Shown here: positions 43,601-56,596 of the stretch, one piece after another | Position numbering within the stretch: position 1 is the first letter of the stretch | Layout: each line of letters begins with the position of its first letter | Assembly: GCA_019426215.1 (NCBI GenBank) | Contig: CM033391.1 | Location: 9,970,708-10,034,707, forward strand | DNA: 64,000 nucleotides | Direction: 5' to 3' | Source: Buddleja alternifolia | Taxonomy: Eukaryota; Streptophyta; Magnoliopsida; Lamiales; Scrophulariaceae | Translations under genes and position numbers: made by a program | The notes under the pieces: model-generated | What the model saw: the letters and a program-made list of their open reading frames with translations, nothing else | Databases searched by the model: none | What the model was told of the DNA's origin: nothing

Positions 43601-44169
43601 AGGTGAGATGAGGCTAAATTACTAGAATCAAAGTGTTGGAATAATGGTTCACCCGAATCGTGCATGCGCAACCAAAGGAAATTACAAAAAATTATCAACG
43701 CGTACGTACGGGTATTTTACATGGCACCATCGAATTACTAAAAACACATAAAAATGGGATTTTCAAGCCATTATACCTTGTCGAGTTGTGTCGAAACGAA
43801 CTCATAACAATTTCTCTAGTACTTGAAAAATGTCATCTTCGTTTTCTTGAAGTCGTGGACTTGATCTCGATCTCATGTCTTCAATCTCTTTTCCTCGTTC
43901 TTGGATAAATCCTTCTTGAACTTCATTTATATAACCCCGTGCTAGCTTAGTTATATAATTTTGGCTCATGGAGAATAATGGGAGGAAAAGTGTATAGGCT
44001 TTTTCTAAAAAGAAGATGAGAGAAGAGAGAATTTTGCAGCAAGAAAATTCTTCCAAGTATGGTGTTTGAAGGTCGCCATCCATCTCCTTGTTTATAGTGA
44101 GGTGGACGCCTTCTTCTCCTTTTCTCACTCCTTCTTGGACTCTTTCCAAGTATATCCAAATTCAGCATA

Positions 44170-44200
44170 TCTTAAATATCTTTCTACACAAGATATATAC

Positions 44201-44235
<35 letters not shown>

Positions 44236-45032
44236 ATTTAGATTCTTTATTTAATTAATTACTCCACTAAGAAATAATTAATTATTTGGATACTATAATT
44301 AATTAACCTACACAAGGTAATCAATTATTTGTCTTTACTTAATTAATCCACATAGGATAATTAATTAACCCTTATTATTTTCTTTTTCTTAATTAAACTA
44401 ATTAATTAATATCTCTTAATTAATTCTACTTAAGAATTAAGAATTAATTAAATCCTCATTAGGACTAATTCCACACGGTTAAATTCTACACAAGAAATTA
44501 ACTTTTTCCATAAAGAGGTTCATACTTGAGCTAAATGTGTGACTCATTAGGTTCATTTACATGCTAGCAATGAGATATTTCCCTCGGGCTAAAGTAATTG
44601 TCGCACGGACAATTAATTAAGGTCTTGAGTTTTATCACCAAACTCGACTCGAGACCCCCACCGATCATAATTCGATGTCTAGAAATATCATCAGGAAGAC
44701 CTAAATATAAATTATTATAGCGAAGGACCTCTCCAAATTATGATCAATGAGCCACTCCTATTATTTTCCCGATCCGAGTAGAGAGTTTGGATTCATTCGA
44801 AACTCAAGTAACTCAGATAACTATGTATGTGTTGTGATCATAGTGACCTTCACCATCTAAGAAGAATCACCACTTCTTCTTAATGATTTCAACACTTTGG
44901 CAAGAGATTTTCCACTGGTCATCTATATCATACAATAACATAGGAAATCTCTCGATATTTATACCGTGGATGGATCCCATTTTGATGTCATCTGTTTCGT
45001 CGTATGGAGGACTACACCTAACATTGTTCACC
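44170..45032 (-). repeat. Copia-LTR-like segment L1
   Basis: The segment is similar at about 85 percent by eye to 50225-51020, sharing blocks such as AATTAATTACTCCAC, CAATGAGA, GGTCTTGAGTTTTATCAC, TGACCTTCACCAT and GATGTCAT(C/T)TGTTTCGTCG. It is rich in AATTAATTAATT. Its texture is that of a copia LTR on the - strand, but I could not fix TG/CA ends. It is joined at 45033 to segment G1. Confidence 0.6.
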
Positions 45033-46323
45033 ATTTTACATTTGGTAAAGTCTGTCCACTCCACTAAAGTGAATGGAAATGATGATTACAAATGCAGAAA
45101 CAAATAACATCTTCTCAATTGATTTTGAATTTTTTAATGTTGTTTTCTACTTTTTTATTGTTCAGAAAATTGCAATTTTGGTCATATATATTAGGGGTGG
45201 TGGCAAATTTTGGACATCATTTTTTTCAACTTGGCAATGAAGTCCTTTAACTTTCAATTTTGTGACAATTTCAGTCTTCAGAGTGGCAATTTTGGTCATC
45301 CAGGCCGATTTCTTATAAAAAATTGGAGATTTTTCGGATTTTGGAGTGAAAATGGAGCTTTAAATGAATTTTGTTTTGGAGGGGGGGGGAGGAATTGGGG
45401 CTTTTGCTAATATTATATTTATATATATAGTTATATATCACACAACACACACTAACAACAACAATATTCAAATAATAATATACAATCATTGATGATTAAA
45501 CTTAGCATTTTTTTTATTTTTCATACTTATTTATCTATTTTTGTTTATTATTTAATTTAGACTCATAATTTCAATGTATCTTAAAATAAGGTTAACTAAT
45601 ATTATTTAAGATCAATGGTTTTACATAATATATGTGTATATATAATATATATATATATATAATATTTCAAACTTTAAAAAAATTATGAAGTACTCCCTGT
45701 CTCCATAACATATCAGAGTACTCCTCTTAGATAAATTGATACAACATGTTAAAGTATGAAAAATAAAAATAAATTAGTTTTAGGCATTATTTAGTGATTG
45801 TTTATTATTATATTTTTTATTTTCTATATATGTATGTAAATAGTATTTTAATATACTTGTATTTTAGCAAGTTTATTTTTACATTGTGCATTCAAATGGA
45901 TGCACAATAATTATTTTTTCCCCCAAAATCAGCAAAAACTCAAATTTTTCTCTGAAATTCGAAAAATCCCCAAATTGGATGCAAAATCCTCAATTTTTAG
46001 AATTTTTCAGCCCGAAGGACCAAAATTTTCACTTCGAGGACTGAAATTGCCACAAAACTGCAATTTTCCTTGTTCAAAATCATTCGATTTATAATTTTTA
46101 TAAGAAGTTTTACATTTAATGTATTTAAACTTTATGTCAATTTATTTCACAAATCACGATGAATTTCTTCACTTATTTGAATGATGATTATGAATAATTT
46201 TGTGCATACGAGCTTTCATATTAACTGTTTGCCATTATATTTTGAGAATTATATCGACAAATTAAAGTTTTAACTGCATAGTGAACATATTAGGGGCAAA
46301 GCAGGGAATTATGGAGGGTATAG

Positions 46324-47797
46324 ATAGGATTGTCAATTAATTTCTGAAAACCGGACCGGACAGCGAACCGGAAAAATGACCGGGTCACGGGTCACCAGTT
46401 CAACAGTCGGGTCAACCGCGGTCGAACCGGTGACGTCATAATTATGCAATAAATAATAATTAATATACTACTAATATTACAAAATAATAAAATATATATA
46501 TATATATAATACATATATATATACAATATATATATATATATGTACATGTATTATATGATGGGTAAAATCAAATCAAAATGGTATATCAAACAAAGAAACA
46601 TATACTTTTGTCAAAAATTAAAACCCTTTCTTCTCTCACTTCTCACTTCTCAGATCTCACACACCCTGGACGCTGCTTTCTTTTTCTTCCTCTTCTTTCT
46701 TCTTCTTCTTCTTCTTCATTATTTCAGCGTCTTCTGCGTTTCAGCGTGGGGAGTGAAGAAGGGCGTTTCAGCGTCTTCTGCGTTCAGCTTCTTCTTCTGC
46801 GTTTCTTCTTCTTCTTCTGCATCAGAAAATCAGCCATTGATGAAAGAATTGGCTGCGTTGTCAGAACCGCCCGTTTCGGTGGATTTACGAACAGTTTTTC
46901 CGGGTCAGCGGTTGAACCGCCGGTTTGAACGATTTTCACCGGCTTTAAGCCAAAAACGATTTTTTCACAAAATCGGACCGGAATGAAGGCCAGTTCCGGT
47001 TTTAACCGGTCGGATCGGCCGGTCCGGTCCGGTTTTGATAACACTGTTATCAATTGAGCCAAACCTACCTGAAACTTGATTGTTTGGCCTGCTTATATTT
47101 GAGCCGAACCTAATTGAATGTGAGTTGGGCCGAGCTTGAGCTGACACATTGAACCCGGTTAATTTGTGAGCCAAGCTTGAGCTTTATTAGGTTCAACTCG
47201 AATAGCTCACACTCATAATTAACCTCTAATGTAATGTTTTGTTTATATAGTTAAATTGTTTTTAAGCTAGCTTATATAAGACTAGTAGATTGTAAGCTTG
47301 AATCTACCATGTGCTTGATATGCATATACTAATGGAAAAAAATTAGTCAAAAAAATCTTTCTTTTATTTAAGTCACTTCATATATATCATGAAAGATTCT
47401 AATTTTATAACCATTATTGTATAATTTATGATTGTATTAAAAAATTTTGGAATTAAATTACTCATTAGAATAAATTTTTGTTCACTCTACTATTTCGAGA
47501 TTAATATCCTAATATGATCTTACTGTATACCTCTTTTTTATTTGAGAAAAATTAATGAGCCGATTATTTCGAGATTAATATCCTAATATGGTTCTACTGT
47601 GTACCTTTTTTTTATTTGAGAAAAATTAATGAGCCGGTCCGAAATAAGCCCAAACCTCATTAAAAAATGTGAGCCTGAGTTTGAACCGAATCAAAGAAAA
47701 AAATTATGAGTTGAGTTTGAGCATATAATATTAAAGCCCCATAATTTTGAGTTTGAGCTACACTAAACTTGGCTCATAAAGCTCGATTGATAGGCTT
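46324..47797. mobile_element. hAT-like element interrupted by a second hAT
   Basis: GGGTATAG (46316-46323) and AGGTATAG (47798-47805) flank it, and the paralogous segment near 49775 shows the unoccupied site. Ends are imperfect inverted repeats (ATAGGATTGTCAATTGAGCC against the complement AAGCCTATCAATCGAGC). The outer body (47047-47797) is rich in GAGCC, AGCTTGAGC and CTCGAATAGCTC motifs and has no transposase. Confidence 0.75.
46338..47046. mobile_element. Nested hAT element (709 bp), relative of 36210-36711
   Basis: Both ends match the 502-bp element (CGGACCGGACAGCGAACCGG near the left, GGCCGGTCCGGTCCGGTTTT near the right). Flanks TTGTCAAT (46330-46337) and TTATCAAT (47047-47054) are a 7/8 match for an 8-bp duplication. 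The interior differs from the first copy: it holds a CTT/TTC-rich run and repeated TTTCAGCG(T/C) phrases at 46680-46840. Confidence 0.82.
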
Positions 47798-48559
47798 AGG
47801 TATAGAAGTGTTCATGATAGAATATTAGAGTGGTTAGGATAGGGGTCTTGTTGGGGGTATTCACAGAGGGTAAAGCTTAGGGGCCATTAAGTTGAAAGAT
47901 GTGGGGGTATTGCCATGGTACACCATAAAGTTTTAGAATCATGTTTTGTCTTAGTAATTTTGCCACATGATACCTATTATCTCAAATACTTTTTATTTTG
48001 CTTATTGGCTAATTGGTGCTCCCAATATTGAAAAAGTGATTTTATGAATATTTATTGATGTATAATTTCAGATAAGTTTTTCTTGATTTTCTATATTTGG
48101 CAATTTGGTTGACAAAAATAATAATTTTATAATAATTTATTGATAAATAAATATTGATTGATTAAATAAAAAATCTCTAATTTTATCTAATGTGGTGTTT
48201 TTAAGTTGACTTTTTGAATAAAGGTTTAGAAATAGTTGATATATTAGGATTTTAAATTTTGAAAATTTTGGATTTTGGTTTAACTTTGGTGGATATTTTT
48301 CAGTAGTAAATATTATTTTAATTAAAAAAAAATCAAATTGATTGTCATGGGTATGGCTTTGTCGCAGTGGCAAAGTTGTTTTTTTGGAGGGAGGGGCCAG
48401 CCGGCCAGCGCTGGGGTGGGGAGATAATTAAGGCATGTATATTTCTAGCCGTCAATGTGGTAGAGTGGACTCTTGGGAGATAAGAATTTGGGCATTCCAT
48501 TGAACGTGACCATTGATATACTAAAATAAGTTATAAAGCCCATTATCGGCAAAACAAAG

Positions 48560-49075
48560 AACTTAGGCCCAACATAGGCCTAGAAACTGAGTTTACTAGC
48601 CTAGATCCGCGCTAAGTAACAGTATCGAAATGACCCGACCCCATAGTACAAGTCATCTACCGTCCATTAATGTCACTTATTGATATTCTACAGATGCCCA
48701 TCAACCACTTGTACAGGGTGTGTGCTATAAACACCCCCCTCATAACATTTATTGGGGGTTGGAATTTTTAGAATATTCTCTCTGGTTTTAGCCTCGTATC
48801 TCCTGTAATAACGAGCCTATAGATTAAGAAGTACGTTCCCGTATACATATAAATTGGAAAGCAGAATCGTATGTCTAGTACGACCCTAGCAATATATCAA
48901 ACCATAGAACTACATTGACTTGATTCTAATTAGGTACGTGGGTAGCTTAATTATTATTGAGTGCAGTCTTAAATCAATTTATCTCTACTCGTAATACGAT
49001 CCTAGTCCTTCCGGACTGATAGTTTGGCTCCTGAATCTTAGCTAGATCAACCATAATTAAGCCTGGTGGTGCTGT
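48560..49075 (+). repeat. LTR-like sequence with TATA box
   Basis: A GTGCTATAAACACCCCCC promoter-like phrase at 48724, followed by CCTGTAATAACGAGCCTATAG and an end region rich in TACGATCCTAG, resembles the R-U5 part of a plant LTR. Ends and primer-binding site were not found. Tentative. Confidence 0.4.
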
Positions 49076-49084
49076 TGGTTCCGA

Positions 49085-49990
49085 CGAGGCGAGCAATCAG
49101 TATTTTACATGTGGTAAAAAACGTCCATTCCACTAAAGTGAAAATGGAAAGGACGATTAGAAATGTAGCAACAAATAACCTCTTCTCTAATGCTTTTGAA
49201 TTTTTTGTTTTTTTATTGTTCAAAATTATTATTTTTATGAGAAGTTTTACATCTGACGTATTCAAACTTTATGTCAATTTACCCCGAGCCCAGTGGAGTA
49301 CTGATGTATTTACGTCGATATTCAGACGATCTTGACTAAGTTGGATAACTCAAAATTGAGTACCTGCTACCACGAAGTTAATGGAGTGGCAGACCGATTA
49401 GCCAATTTCAGTGCTCAATTAAATAGTTCATTCCAATTTTACCTTTCTGTTCCGTCGTTTCTTTCTATTTACCTTCAAGCAAACATGTCACTTACTTTTC
49501 ATCTTTATGTACCTTTTGGGAATGTACTAAACTCTGTCATGTTTTAAATTAATGCACTTATCTTCTTTAAAAAAAAAATTTTTATGTCAATTTATTTCAT
49601 GAATCACAATGAATCCCTTCACTTATTTAAATGATGAAAATAAATAGTGTTGTCCCTGCGAGGTTTCATATTTAACTGATAGCAATTGTATTTTGAGAAT
49701 TGTGTTGACAAATTAAAGTTTTAACTGATACTTAAACATGTTAGGGGCAAATGAGAGGATCATGTTGGGTACAGAAGTGGTCATGATAGAAAGTTAGTGA
49801 TTGAAATAGGGGGTCTTGTAAGGGTAAAATTTATGAGCCATTAAATTGGAAGATGTGGGTGTTTTTTTTTAGAATTATGACTCGTCTTAGGCATTTTGCC
49901 ACATGATACCTATAAATTCAGATTTTTATTTAACATATTGGCTGATTGGTGCTCCCGACATTGGCAAAGTGAATTTATGAATATTTATGG
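49085..49990. repeat. Paralogous segment G2, unoccupied copy
   Basis: It matches G1 (45033-48060) without the 46324-47797 insertion, continuing from GGGTACAG directly into AAGTGGTCATGATAG near 49775-49795. It lacks the middle 45.13-46.1 part of G1. Confidence 0.8.
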
Positions 49991-50224
49991 TTAATCCAAG
50001 TGTTTTATAGGAGAAGGAAAAGGGAGAGGAGTCTGGATCGCGTGTTGTCTGATTTATATATCATTACATCGCTCGAAATAAAAGTGGGACGGTCTAGCTC
50101 TAGGACGAATTTTCAAGAAAAAAATAAAACTAAAACAATCTCAAGTGGACGTATTTGATAAAAATATTGAATCATATTCCGGGCACGGTACACTGTGCAT
50201 CGCTCGGTGGGCTCCCCGGTGTGT

Positions 50225-51020
50225 GTGTATATATATATATATATATGATTGGGATTCCTTATTTAATTAATTACTCCACCAAGCAATAGTTAATTATTTT
50301 GATACTATAATTAATTAATCTATTCAAGGTAATTAATTATTTGCCTTTAATCAGTTAATCCACATAGATAATTAATTAACCCTTATTATTTTTTCTTTTA
50401 TTAATTAAACTAATTAATTAATCTCTCTTAATTAATTCTACTTAAGAATTAATTTAATCCTCATTGGGATTAATTCCACACATTTAATTCTACGCAAGAA
50501 ATCAACTTTTTCCATAAGGAGGTTCATACTTAAGTGTGGGATCCCTCAGGTTCATTTACATGTTAACAATGAGACCTTTCCCTTAGGCATAACAAATTGT
50601 CACACAAACAATTAATTAAGGTCTCGAGTCTTATCACAAAACTAGACTCGAGGATCCCACGGATCATGATTCGAAGTCTAGCAACGTCGTAATAAAGACC
50701 TAAATATAAATGATTATAGCAAAGGACTTTTCCAAGTTACGATCTTTGTATGACCCATTCTTTCCATCATTTTCCTATCCGAGTCTAGAGTTTGGGTTCA
50801 GTCGAAACTCAAGTAACTCAGATAACTATATATGTGTTGTATCATAGTGACCTTCACCATTGAGAAGAATCACCATTTCTTCTTAATGACTTTACCCTGG
50901 CCAGAGATTTTTCACTGGTTATCTATATCATACAACAACATAGGAAATCTCCTGGTATCTATACCATGAATGAATCCCCTTTTGATGTCATTTGTTTCGT
51001 CGTACGGCGGAGTACACCTT
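50225..51020 (-). repeat. Copia-LTR-like segment L2
   Basis: This is the second copy of L1 (44170-45032), including the (TA)n-GTGTGTG-type edge. Unlike L1, it lies after its G segment and continues at 51020-51460 with further LTR-like sequence. Confidence 0.6.
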
Positions 51021-51029
51021 ACCTTATTC

Positions 51030-52400
51030 ATTCTTGTGATTCTCTTGGAATTTGAAATAATATCAAAGTGAAGTGGACTGCGCCCATTGTAGCCATGACA
51101 TCTCGAGTCTGAAGGATTACCTCTACTACGTAACTCTTAGGATTTTAAGTTTGACACGGAACCAACATGGAATTCAGCAGGGTTGTTAAGTCTTCACACT
51201 ACACAAGTGTAAACCCTCTACACATACACTGATCCCCGATCAATGCCCATGGAACAAGGCACACCCATTACTGGATGGAGTACGAACAAGCCTTCACGAG
51301 ACTATGATTTCTCTTTTTCTCATGACTCTATGGCTTGGAACTAATTTAGGATCACAACCCTTGAAAATGTTCCACAATCGCTACCTACTTGTGCACGACA
51401 GTTCCCGTAGCCATCCAATGATCCTCGAGACTATATCAACTACGGCGTAGATTTATAGATAAAGACAAATACCATATATAGATAAATTGTTTGATGTATA
51501 TAACAAGATTATATTAAAGTGTTATTACATGTTTGACAATACTACTAAATGGACTTAACACTAACACAAAGCCTAAAAGAGTGGAATAAAACACAATAAA
51601 TTATGAGCTTATCAACTACCCCCAAACAAGACTTTGATAGTCCTGGGTCAAAGGGATGGATATTAAATGCTCATAAGCATGATATCTTTCAACTCAACAC
51701 ACAAAAACAAAGTATTACGCCCTAGAATAAGATCATGAAGAATCACACAATACCTAGAAAATTTAAAAATTTGCTAGCCACAATAAATCTTCAACGCTAC
51801 CCATAAGTCATGAACTCTCAAGTTGTTTCTTCATGTCAAGATTCCACATTAGACAAGATTATGCAAATATATTGAACCATAAATACATCGATCAATTTTG
51901 AAGTTACTAATCTATCCGAATGCATCATATGCAATTACCATGATCAATAAGATTTTTCGGCTTGCAATGTAAGGTTCGGTAATGGCTTGGACTGGATAAT
52001 ATGGATAAAGTGACTAAAATTAATATTGAGATTTTGCCTTCGAATGCCATAAAGGATAGATTAGTGTAGGGCTTTTATGATGTAATTGTGAATCTTTTTT
52101 ATTAATAAAAGGCATCTTTTGTTGTTATACATAAATCGTATAGGCATTCATAAGTAGTATTCAACTAAAAGTCCATTTATGCATGAGTAGACTTGTCATT
52201 CCTTGATGAGATAAGGAAATAGACATTTGAAGAATCCAGTACTTGTATACTTAATAAGTTCGCAAGTCGTAAAATCTCAAGTGGACATTGAGACTCATCA
52301 AGACTTGTATAATATAAGCTTTGACATGAGATATGCCAGTCGAACATTATGGGATAGTGGAAGCTTATATTGTAGGTGCACTCAGACATGACTCACATCA
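51030..52400. other. LTR-like and unassigned spacer
   Basis: 51030-51460 seems to continue the L2 element. A GAGCTTATCAACTACCCCC phrase at about 51605 matches the edge of the LTR family at 21222. The remainder shows no gene and no clear element ends. Confidence 0.4.
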
Positions 52401-53938
52401 ATTTTGTCATATGAGTTTACACTCTTTGACAGCCAATGGTAAAATTGATTAGTTGTAGGTATGCATGAACCTTCGACTTGAGGCGTCAAGTTTAAGATAT
52501 GCTTCTGACATCAGGCTTGCCATTAGAGTAATTAGGACAAAGTCACCCGTTGGGGGAGCCGACCTCGAAGTGCAGCCTTGATGGGCAAGTAGTAGTCTTA
52601 AATGATATCCAAGAGGGGATTCATTCTCTTGTAAGTGAACGAGCTAGTATCCTATTCTATAATAAGTAAGTGTGATCATAAGTCTACGGTCGAAGCAGTA
52701 GAGCTGCTTATGTTAGACAGAGGAAACTCATTGATCTCAACTTATTATTATCTAAGCATAAAGTCAAGTCTATGAGTTTGACGTCACCATGATTCTTACT
52801 TGACTGAAATATATAATGAAGGATTTATACTCAAGATAGTATTCACAATGGGAAATATTTAAGAATGATCCAATCATTCATTCTTATTTAAATTACGATG
52901 TGGGCCACAAGACTGACTAGGTGTTACCCATATCCTTTGGATTCCTTCCATTTCCAAATAAAGACGAACCTAAAATGTCGCGCTTAAAAGAAAAATATTA
53001 AATGGAAGTACTGGAGTTAATCTTGTAGTAGCACTTTAAGTATTAGATACTTAAATATTTTTATTAGATAAATAATCAAATAATTAAATTGATTATTTAT
53101 TCATTAGATGAATTAATAAATTCATTCATAGGATTAATTTATTAATTATTTCTTGGAGAAATTAATTAATTTATATGACTAATTATTTAAATGATCTATT
53201 TAATTAGATTAAATGAATTAATTAAATAAAGGTGAGTCTAGGACTCAAATTGATGCATACATGGCTTGAGCCTATATCAGTTAATTAGAGGGTGTTTGGT
53301 TAAGCTTATTCAAAACATCTTATAAGCTCCTACATCTTATAAGATGTTTTAAGAGCTTATAAGATGTAACATCTTATAAGATGTTTAAAAAAAGGTGGGG
53401 GTGGGTTACTTTTTTAAAAATAGTTTATAAGATCCAAACAGCTTATTTTTTAGTCTTATAAGCTGTTTTTAAAAAAAATTTACCAAATAAATTTATAGAG
53501 CTTATAAGCTCTAAAACATTTTATAAGATGTTTAGAGGAGCTTATAATTTTAGTCAAACACCCTCTTAAAACCTCGCCTACAACATTTATTCTACAAACT
53601 TGTGTTACAAGAAAAGAAAAACACACCCCTCCCTTCTCTCTAACTGTCGACCAAGAGCAAATATTGAAGGTCTTCTACTGATTTTTTCGGTGTGTCAATT
53701 TAGAGGTGGTGTGCTTTCGCCACTGGGATCAAAAATCAAGAAGAGACGTTTTTCATAAAGTTGGAGATTGAATATTTCGAAGGGTGTGAATCTCTCCAAC
53801 CACTTTGCTACAATGGGTATGGTATTCGTTTTCCACTTCTTGTTAGACGCATTAAATCACCAATTGATTCTTCGGTGGGAATCGCGAATTTTTTTTAAAC
53901 TTCATTTCCGCTGTGTATTTTCTGAAAGAATTCTAACA
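52400..53938 (+). mobile_element. 5' LTR of a Ty1/copia element (+ strand)
   Basis: The right edge is fixed by the primer-binding site at 53940. The sequence before it ends TTCTAACA, a normal LTR terminus. The left edge was not resolved and 52400 is an estimate. The LTR is interrupted by a MITE at 53288-53565. Downstream only about 880 bp of leader-like DNA remain before another retroelement begins at 54831, and no gag is recognisable. Confidence 0.65.
53288..53565. mobile_element. PIF/Harbinger (Tourist-like) MITE, 278 bp
   Basis: The inverted ends are GAGGGTGTTTGGTTAA and the complement GAGGGTGTTTGACTAA. TTA stands on both sides (53285-53287 and 53566-53568), the 3-bp TWA duplication of PIF/Harbinger. 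The interior repeats ATCTTATAAGATG and GAGCTTATAAGCTC palindromes. It lies inside the copia LTR and is younger than it. Confidence 0.93.
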
Positions 53939-53939
53939 G

Positions 53940-53951
53940 TGGTATCAGAGC
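53940..53951 (+). other. Copia primer-binding site (Met-tRNA complement)
   Basis: TGGTATCAGAGC is the standard plant Ty1/copia primer-binding site, complementary to the 3' part of initiator Met-tRNA. One base separates it from the LTR end. Confidence 0.9.
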
Positions 53952-54830
53952 CAAATCATGGGATTGGCGTATATGAATTTAAGTGTAAATACGTGATATT
54001 CGATATGCATGATATACAATTTTTCGCGAAGCATGTTTAGATATGTGGATTTTGATGAATTTATGTTTTGAGGATTTGTTGATTATTTTATTCCATAAAA
54101 ATTAATAAAGATTGGATTTCTATGTAATTTAATGGTGATGAAATAACAAAACGAAGACGGGGTTCGAAAACCCCGTCGGATTGGTCAACCCGTCGCCATG
54201 GTGGCGACGGGGAGGAGCCATTTCGCGGTTGTTTGCTCGTCTGCCGTGCACAGAGGCTGGGACTTGTGCTCACACTTGACATGGGATTGCTATGCGAGCC
54301 CGTGTCCATAATGGCTGGGTAATTGCATGTGCGAGCCTGTGTGCACCATTGTTGGAATGAGATAAGGAGCTCGAGCACACCTATTAGAATGAGCTAACAA
54401 GCTCGAATGAACCAACGAGCCAAGCTCAAGCCTTCAAAAATGGGCTGGATGCGCTTAAACTCGAGTTCTTATTATTGTTGTGCTCGACTTAAACCTCAAT
54501 ATTTTTCTAAATGTGGCTCAACATTTCAATGCCTATTTTCCTAACCTGCAAAACGTAGTAAACCTAACAACTATGAAGAAATGGATGAATATAAAAAAAT
54601 TGTATGATCATTATGAAATACTGTGCATTTGGATTTTATTCCATGAATTATTCAAACAACTTTTTTGTATTATATAAACCTTTAATCTTGAATTTTGATG
54701 AGAAAACAGCAAAAATAAAGGCTAAGGTCCCGATTGGATGGGACGCTGTTTCATTTTTTTCGATTTTTCATAGATTTTTTTTTATCAAAAATGTATATGT
54801 TTCACATCTCTTAAAAATATCCCAAAAAAA

Positions 54831-56365
54831 TGTTGTTGGTCCCAAGTGGCATACGAAAGGGTCTAGAAGGGGGGGGGGGGGTTGAATAGACCCTGAAATC
54901 TTTTTCGACATCAAAAGATTCGTATTAAAAAGGTTTTTGGATGCTTGAAAAGTAGACGCTTTAAGTGTCTAACGCTTGACTTAAGCCTTCACTTAAAATA
55001 TAGGCGCTTTGGTGAAGCGTCTAACGAAGACTATATTTATAAAGTTAACTTAGATTGCAAGACTTGAATACTACAACCAAGTAGGTTTGAGCGTTCACTT
55101 CTTTGATCAATGTTAGCACGGCGGAATAATTTTTGGAGTCTTCTCTTTGAAAGTTTTAGCGTCACATAAAGTGTATTTAGTTGCTTAACGTTTGATTAAG
55201 TTTTACTTTATCAGATTATGATATGACAATATGAATGCTGAAAGTAAAGTAAAGAATAGTATTTGTAAGGTTCGTTGGGTGGTGTAATCCCAACTACGTC
55301 CTTCTTCTCCTCGAATACTTGGAGGCAATCCACTAAAATAATTCTCAAAGAATCACACAGAATCTTCTACAAATTAGGGAGAGATGGATGTCGATGACTT
55401 GAGCTCCTTGATCACACAGATCTCTGCTCCAAATCACTTCAATCCCCTTGCTTCTTTCACCCAAAAATATGGCAAGTATCCAACTTCGACTTCACACAGA
55501 TCGCGAGGCTTGGATAGGGGTTTTTCTAAAAGGTTTGTTTGATTTTGATAAAGTTCAAACAACTAGGAATATCTCAGTAGTAATGTGGGTTTCTCCGAAA
55601 AGAATGTTTGAGATATTGGGTTGACTATCTCAGGATTCGAAGAAAAGCAAAGAGAATATTTTCTTGAAAGCTTTGGCTTTTATGAGATTGTAAGGAATGA
55701 GACTTCAATGCAACAGCAATTCGACTTGATAATTATTCTCTATATTTGGCTTGTTGTTGAAGTCCTATTTATAGGCATTCTTGGAAAAAGTGTCCGTTTG
55801 ACACATGCAAGGGCGCTTGTCTCTCACTTCCGCGAGTGAACAACTTTTGTCCTTTTTCCTGAAAATCTGCTGCACAAAAGTTGGTGCTGCAGTCTTTGAA
55901 TAGTTGACAGTCCAATAGGGTGGCTTCTCCGTACGTCTAAAAGTGCTTATCACATTTAATGCTTTTATCAGCATTTAATGCATTTGAATTAAATGTCCGT
56001 TGGTATTTAATGTTTTGAGAATATTTGCATTAAAACTCCTTCTGGACTTAAAAATAAATTCAGGTGAAATCACTTATGTCCTATAAGGTAACGCTTGATA
56101 TAGCTGGTCAATTGGACGCTTGCAGACTTTTTCTTCATTCAGAATTCAGGCACTTGAGTCTTCAAACTATACTTCTGATAAACTCACCCAGAACATATCA
56201 GACGCTTAGTCTAAGACAGCTTAACCTAACAATCTAAAATAAGAATAAAGCAAAGCCTATTACAAATCTAACGCTTCAAAGCTGAAAAATAAACTTACAT
56301 ATTTTTGGGGTCTAACAAAATTCCTAATTGTCATCATCAAAACATCTAACATGAAATTCCTAACA
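54831..56365 (-). repeat. 3' LTR of the SIRE-type element (about 1.53 kb)
   Basis: The + strand right edge CCTAACA (56359-56365) reads TGTTAGG in element sense and directly follows the polypurine tract. The other edge is TGTTG at 54831 or 54834 on the + strand, giving a CA end in element sense. A G-run (about 54870-54881) sits 40 bp from this end. The LTR contains at least nine copies of the AAGCG(T/C) element-sense motif described in the findings. Confidence 0.82.
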
Positions 56366-56379
56366 ATTTCCCCCTTTTT
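56366..56379 (-). promoter_or_regulatory. Polypurine tract
   Basis: In element sense AAAAAGGGGGAAATT runs to the first base of the 3' LTR. The family uses such a tract to prime plus-strand DNA synthesis. The preceding ATCATCAAAAAGGGGGA context is typical for SIRE-type elements. Confidence 0.92.
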
Positions 56380-56596
56380 GATGATGGCAATACTTACTCT
56401 TTTATAGTTCAAGAGTTAGGCAGCCAAAATAAAAGTTAGCTTTGATTAGTTACGGTTAGTTAAAGTTAGTTACGCTTCAACGAGATGTTTCAGCTGAAAA
56501 AATGCATTTTATATATATCAAGGATTACAAGCATTTTTACAACTAGACAAACAAAATATAAGAGACAAGAATATAGATAATGCATATCAAAAGGCT

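Larger units (their letters stand above)
45033..48060. repeat. Paralogous segment G1, carrying nested insertions
   Basis: 45033-45130, 46100-46323 and 47798-48060 match 49105-49990 in order (for example CCACTAAAGTGAAA, TTTTGAGAATT, TTAAAGTTTTAACTG, TTAGGGGCAAA, TTTTGCCACATGATACCTAT and TTGGTGCTCCC). The part from 46324 to 47797 is a transposon insertion absent from the other copy. No coding sense is seen. Two runs at about 45170-45400 and 45910-46090 contain a repeated, partly inverted set of phrases (GCAATTTTGG, CAAAATTTTC). Confidence 0.8.
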
